The notes beneath the pieces are model-generated. The model was not told the origin of the DNA. It searched no databases and worked only from the letters and a program-made list of their open reading frames with translations. Shown here in pieces: positions 32,517 to 34,877 of a stretch of DNA of 34,877 nt; the first letter of the stretch is position 1, and each line of letters opens with the position of its first letter. The DNA comes from Magnetococcales bacterium (GTDB lineage: Bacteria > Pseudomonadota > Magnetococcia > Magnetococcales > JADGBX01). The translations under genes were made by a program, and so were the position numbers. Where the stretch lies: NCBI GenBank assembly GCA_015231265.1, contig JADGBX010000014.1:1-34877 (forward strand). Direction: 5' to 3'.

Positions 32517-32702
32517 TAGGGCGTGTCCTCAATTAGGACGAAATCGCGTTTGTGCCTGAAAATGCAGCAGGCAAGGCGTGAGGAGCGTGGTTTGGCACGG
32601 CCAAATGAGCGACGAACAACGCAGCATGGTGCGTTGTCAGGCCAAACCCGAAGGGCTGGCGGTACGCAGGCGCGGTTTTGGGCTAATTGAGGACACGCCC
32701 TA
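32517..32702. repeat. ~186-bp inverted-repeat (MITE-like) element, copy A
   Basis: 20-bp perfect TIRs: tagggcgtgtcctcaattag / ctaattgaggacacgcccta. Confidence 0.92.
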
Positions 32703-32722
32703 GTTTTTTCTACTGAGAATCC

Positions 32723-33532
32723 GTGATGCCATTCTTATGGATCATTTCTGAAACCAGGAAACATCTCTTCCCACTCGTCACTCGAGTCATGCTCCTGGTT
32801 TTTGTTGCGCCTCTCTTTCTGTACGCCTCCCCGGCCTTCTCTGCAGACAGGGTGGAAGAGCCACGACACAACGACCGCCATCCATTTCAAATCAGCATCA
32901 AGATCAAGGAACCGGTACACAACGAAGCGGGCACAGGTTTTGCTGATCTGATTCTGAAAGAGGCGTTTAGACGTATTGGCAGGGAGGTGAATCTCTTCTA
33001 CCTGCCCGCAGCGCGCGGTATTCGCAATGTCAAGACGGGCATTGATGATGGCTTCTTTCCGGGCATCATTGAACTGGAGGAGAAACACCCGGATCTGATC
33101 CGCATCTCAGAAAGTGTGGGGGGAGCCAAAATCGTATTGGTTCATCATAATGCAGCAGGACCATTTGAGATCACGGAGTGGCATGATCTGAAACCTTACC
33201 GTATCGGGCGCATCCTTGGTTGGAACTCAATCATGACAATCGTTCCGGAAGGCACTGAGGTCATCGCTGTAGAGAATTTCGCTCAACTGGTCTCCATGCT
33301 CCGAAAAGGGCGTCTGGATATAGCCTTTGTCGGTCATTGGATGTTTCGCCTGTTCACGGAAAAACACGCAATCGATGATATCGCCTACTTGGAGCACCCG
33401 GTTAAACATGTCAAAGGCTATCTCTACGTCAACAAGAAACACGCAGAACTGAACGCTCCGCTCTCACAAGCACTTAAAGAGTTGAAGAAAGAGGGGTTTC
33501 TTTCTAGAGCAATACAACAAAGCCTTAAATAG
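32723..33532 (+). CDS. Periplasmic substrate-binding-like protein (SBP_bac_3 type)
   Basis: Signal-like N-terminus (VMLLVFVAPLFLYASPAFSA); GTGFADLILKEAFRRIGREVNLFYLPAARGIRNVKTGIDDGFFPG; exact start (GTG 32723 or a later ATG) uncertain. Confidence 0.78.
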   Translation: MMPFLWIISETRKHLFPLVTRVMLLVFVAPLFLYASPAFSADRVEEPRHNDRHPFQISIKIKEPVHNEAGTGFADLILKEAFRRIGREVNLFYLPAARGIRNVKTGIDDGFFPGIIELEEKHPDLIRISESVGGAKIVLVHHNAAGPFEITEWHDLKPYRIGRILGWNSIMTIVPEGTEVIAVENFAQLVSMLRKGRLDIAFVGHWMFRLFTEKHAIDDIAYLEHPVKHVKGYLYVNKKHAELNAPLSQALKELKKEGFLSRAIQQSLK

Positions 33533-33540
33533 AGACCTCT

Positions 33541-34692
33541 TCAGATCTCTCTGATGTCCGGAAAACGCATAACGACGGAAGTCCCCCTCCTCTCCGTTGT
33601 CTCCATAAAGATCTCACCACCCAGCGTCTCGGCAATCAATTTCGAAGAGTAGGTACCAAGACCCGTACCATTGGGTTTGCCCGTTGTCGCATATTTATCA
33701 AAAAAATGCTCTCGAATACTCTCGGCAACCAGCGTCGGATTATGGACTCCAATCTCAATTGGCGCAGTAGAATTCCCTAACTGACCAGACTGCATGGTAA
33801 TGGTAATCTCACTGTTAATCGGTTCAGCTTCTACGGCATTTTTGATCAAGTTGGCCATCATGGAATAGAAGAGCAACTCCTCACCCTCAACATAAAAGGA
33901 GTCACCTCGCTTCCATACAGCTCCATCAATAAACAGACGGGCGGTACGGTTCTGGTGCTCTTCAAGAATGCGTTGTACCACAGGGACGATATCCACCCGT
34001 TTGGGGTCCAACACATACTGACCCATTTCCATCTTTAACATATCCAACGACCGGTTGATCATTTCAAGCATCTGATACCCGGCCCGCTCCTGAAGGTGCA
34101 GAAGATCCTTATGTTCCTGATCGAGGGAAGCCTCTTCCAGAAGCAGGTTTGCAACACCAAGAATACCGTTGAGTGGCGCTTTGAGATCGTGACGGGAAAT
34201 CTGCTCCATCGTCTCGCGAAGTTTCAACATCTTCTCCAGCTCCGCATTGCGGGCACCCAACGATTTCAACGCCTTCTTCAACCGCATTTGCGTTCTCACC
34301 CGAGCAAGGATGATGGAAGGACGCAAAGGCTTGGCGATATAGTCAACAGCACCCAGGCTCAACCCCTTCTGCTCATCCTCCTCTTCAGTCAATGCCGTAA
34401 TGAAAATAATGGGAATATCCCGAGTCTCAGGATTCGCCTTCAACTGCCGACACACCTGATAGCCATCCATGCCGGGCATCTGAATATCCAGCAGCACCAT
34501 GTCGGGTCGTGGATCTGCAACCGCTCTCTCGAGTGCTTGCTCTCCATTCAGCGCGACCTTGATGAGATAGTCGTCCTTGAGAATATCGTTCAACACATTG
34601 ATATTCAGGCGCTCATCATCAACAATCATGATCCTCTGTTTTCGATAAGACATCGACTCTCTCCGGCCAACACTCACTGCACTCTTTCGCAA
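33541..34692 (-). CDS. Response regulator receiver - histidine kinase fusion
   Basis: IMIVDDERLNINVLNDIL...MVLLDIQMPGMDGYQVCRQLK; RHDLKAPLNGILGVANLL; NLIKNAVEAEP; GTGLGTYSSKLIAETLGGEI. Confidence 0.9.
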   Translation of the reverse strand: MRKSAVSVGRRESMSYRKQRIMIVDDERLNINVLNDILKDDYLIKVALNGEQALERAVADPRPDMVLLDIQMPGMDGYQVCRQLKANPETRDIPIIFITALTEEEDEQKGLSLGAVDYIAKPLRPSIILARVRTQMRLKKALKSLGARNAELEKMLKLRETMEQISRHDLKAPLNGILGVANLLLEEASLDQEHKDLLHLQERAGYQMLEMINRSLDMLKMEMGQYVLDPKRVDIVPVVQRILEEHQNRTARLFIDGAVWKRGDSFYVEGEELLFYSMMANLIKNAVEAEPINSEITITMQSGQLGNSTAPIEIGVHNPTLVAESIREHFFDKYATTGKPNGTGLGTYSSKLIAETLGGEIFMETTERRGTSVVMRFPDIREI

Positions 34693-34761
34693 TCCAGGGC
34701 TGATAATCCTCTACGCCACCCCATCACTTTCCGTAAACTACGATAAAGAACACCATCACAC

Positions 34762-34877
34762 TAGGGCGTGTCCTCAATTAGAACGAATCCGCGTTTGTGA
34801 CTGAAAATGCAGCAGGCAAGGCGTGAAGAACGCGGTTTGGCACGGCCAAATGAGCGACGAACAACGCAGCATGGTGC
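34762..34877. repeat. MITE-like element, copy C (cut by window end)
   Basis: tagggcgtgtcctcaattagaacgaatccgcgtttgtgactgaaaatgcagcaggcaaggcgtg...; matches the first ~116 bp of copies A and B. Confidence 0.88.

Overview
The window looks like a proteobacterial chromosome segment. It was read by eye with help from the ORF track; no database search was run. Left part (about 0.5-13.4 kb, minus strand): an MSHA-like type IV pilus / type II secretion-like assembly cluster. In transcription order it has a TPR protein, MshL-type secretin lipoprotein, MshN-like TPR protein, a large AAA+ (MshM/ExeA-like) protein with coiled-coil, peptidoglycan-binding and SPOR regions, MshE-type ATPase with tandem MshEN-like motifs, MshG/GspF platform protein, and two related pilin-like proteins. 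One pilin carries a long C-terminal extension and the other lacks Glu5. An IS630-type transposase remnant with a perfect 77-bp direct repeat flanks the cluster's 3' end. Middle part: a sugar transferase-like gene, a sensor-GAF-SpoIIE phosphatase, a secreted alpha/beta hydrolase, a serpin without an obvious signal peptide, a monomeric NADP isocitrate dehydrogenase with a long leader and a clear terminator, a PsiE-like protein, alanine dehydrogenase and a LysE/RhtB exporter. Right part: a REC-GGDEF regulator (GGEEF plus I-site), a 1876-aa hybrid histidine kinase, an SBP_bac_3-like periplasmic protein and a REC-histidine kinase. A family of ~186-bp elements with ~20-bp terminal inverted repeats (MITE-like) occurs at least four times, two copies ending about 20 bp from start codons. 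The most notable candidates for something new are the AAA-coiled-coil-PG-SPOR pilus protein, the pilin pair, the MITE-like family placed as 5' leaders, and a possible c-di-GMP circuit linking the kinase/GGDEF locus to the pilus ATPase.
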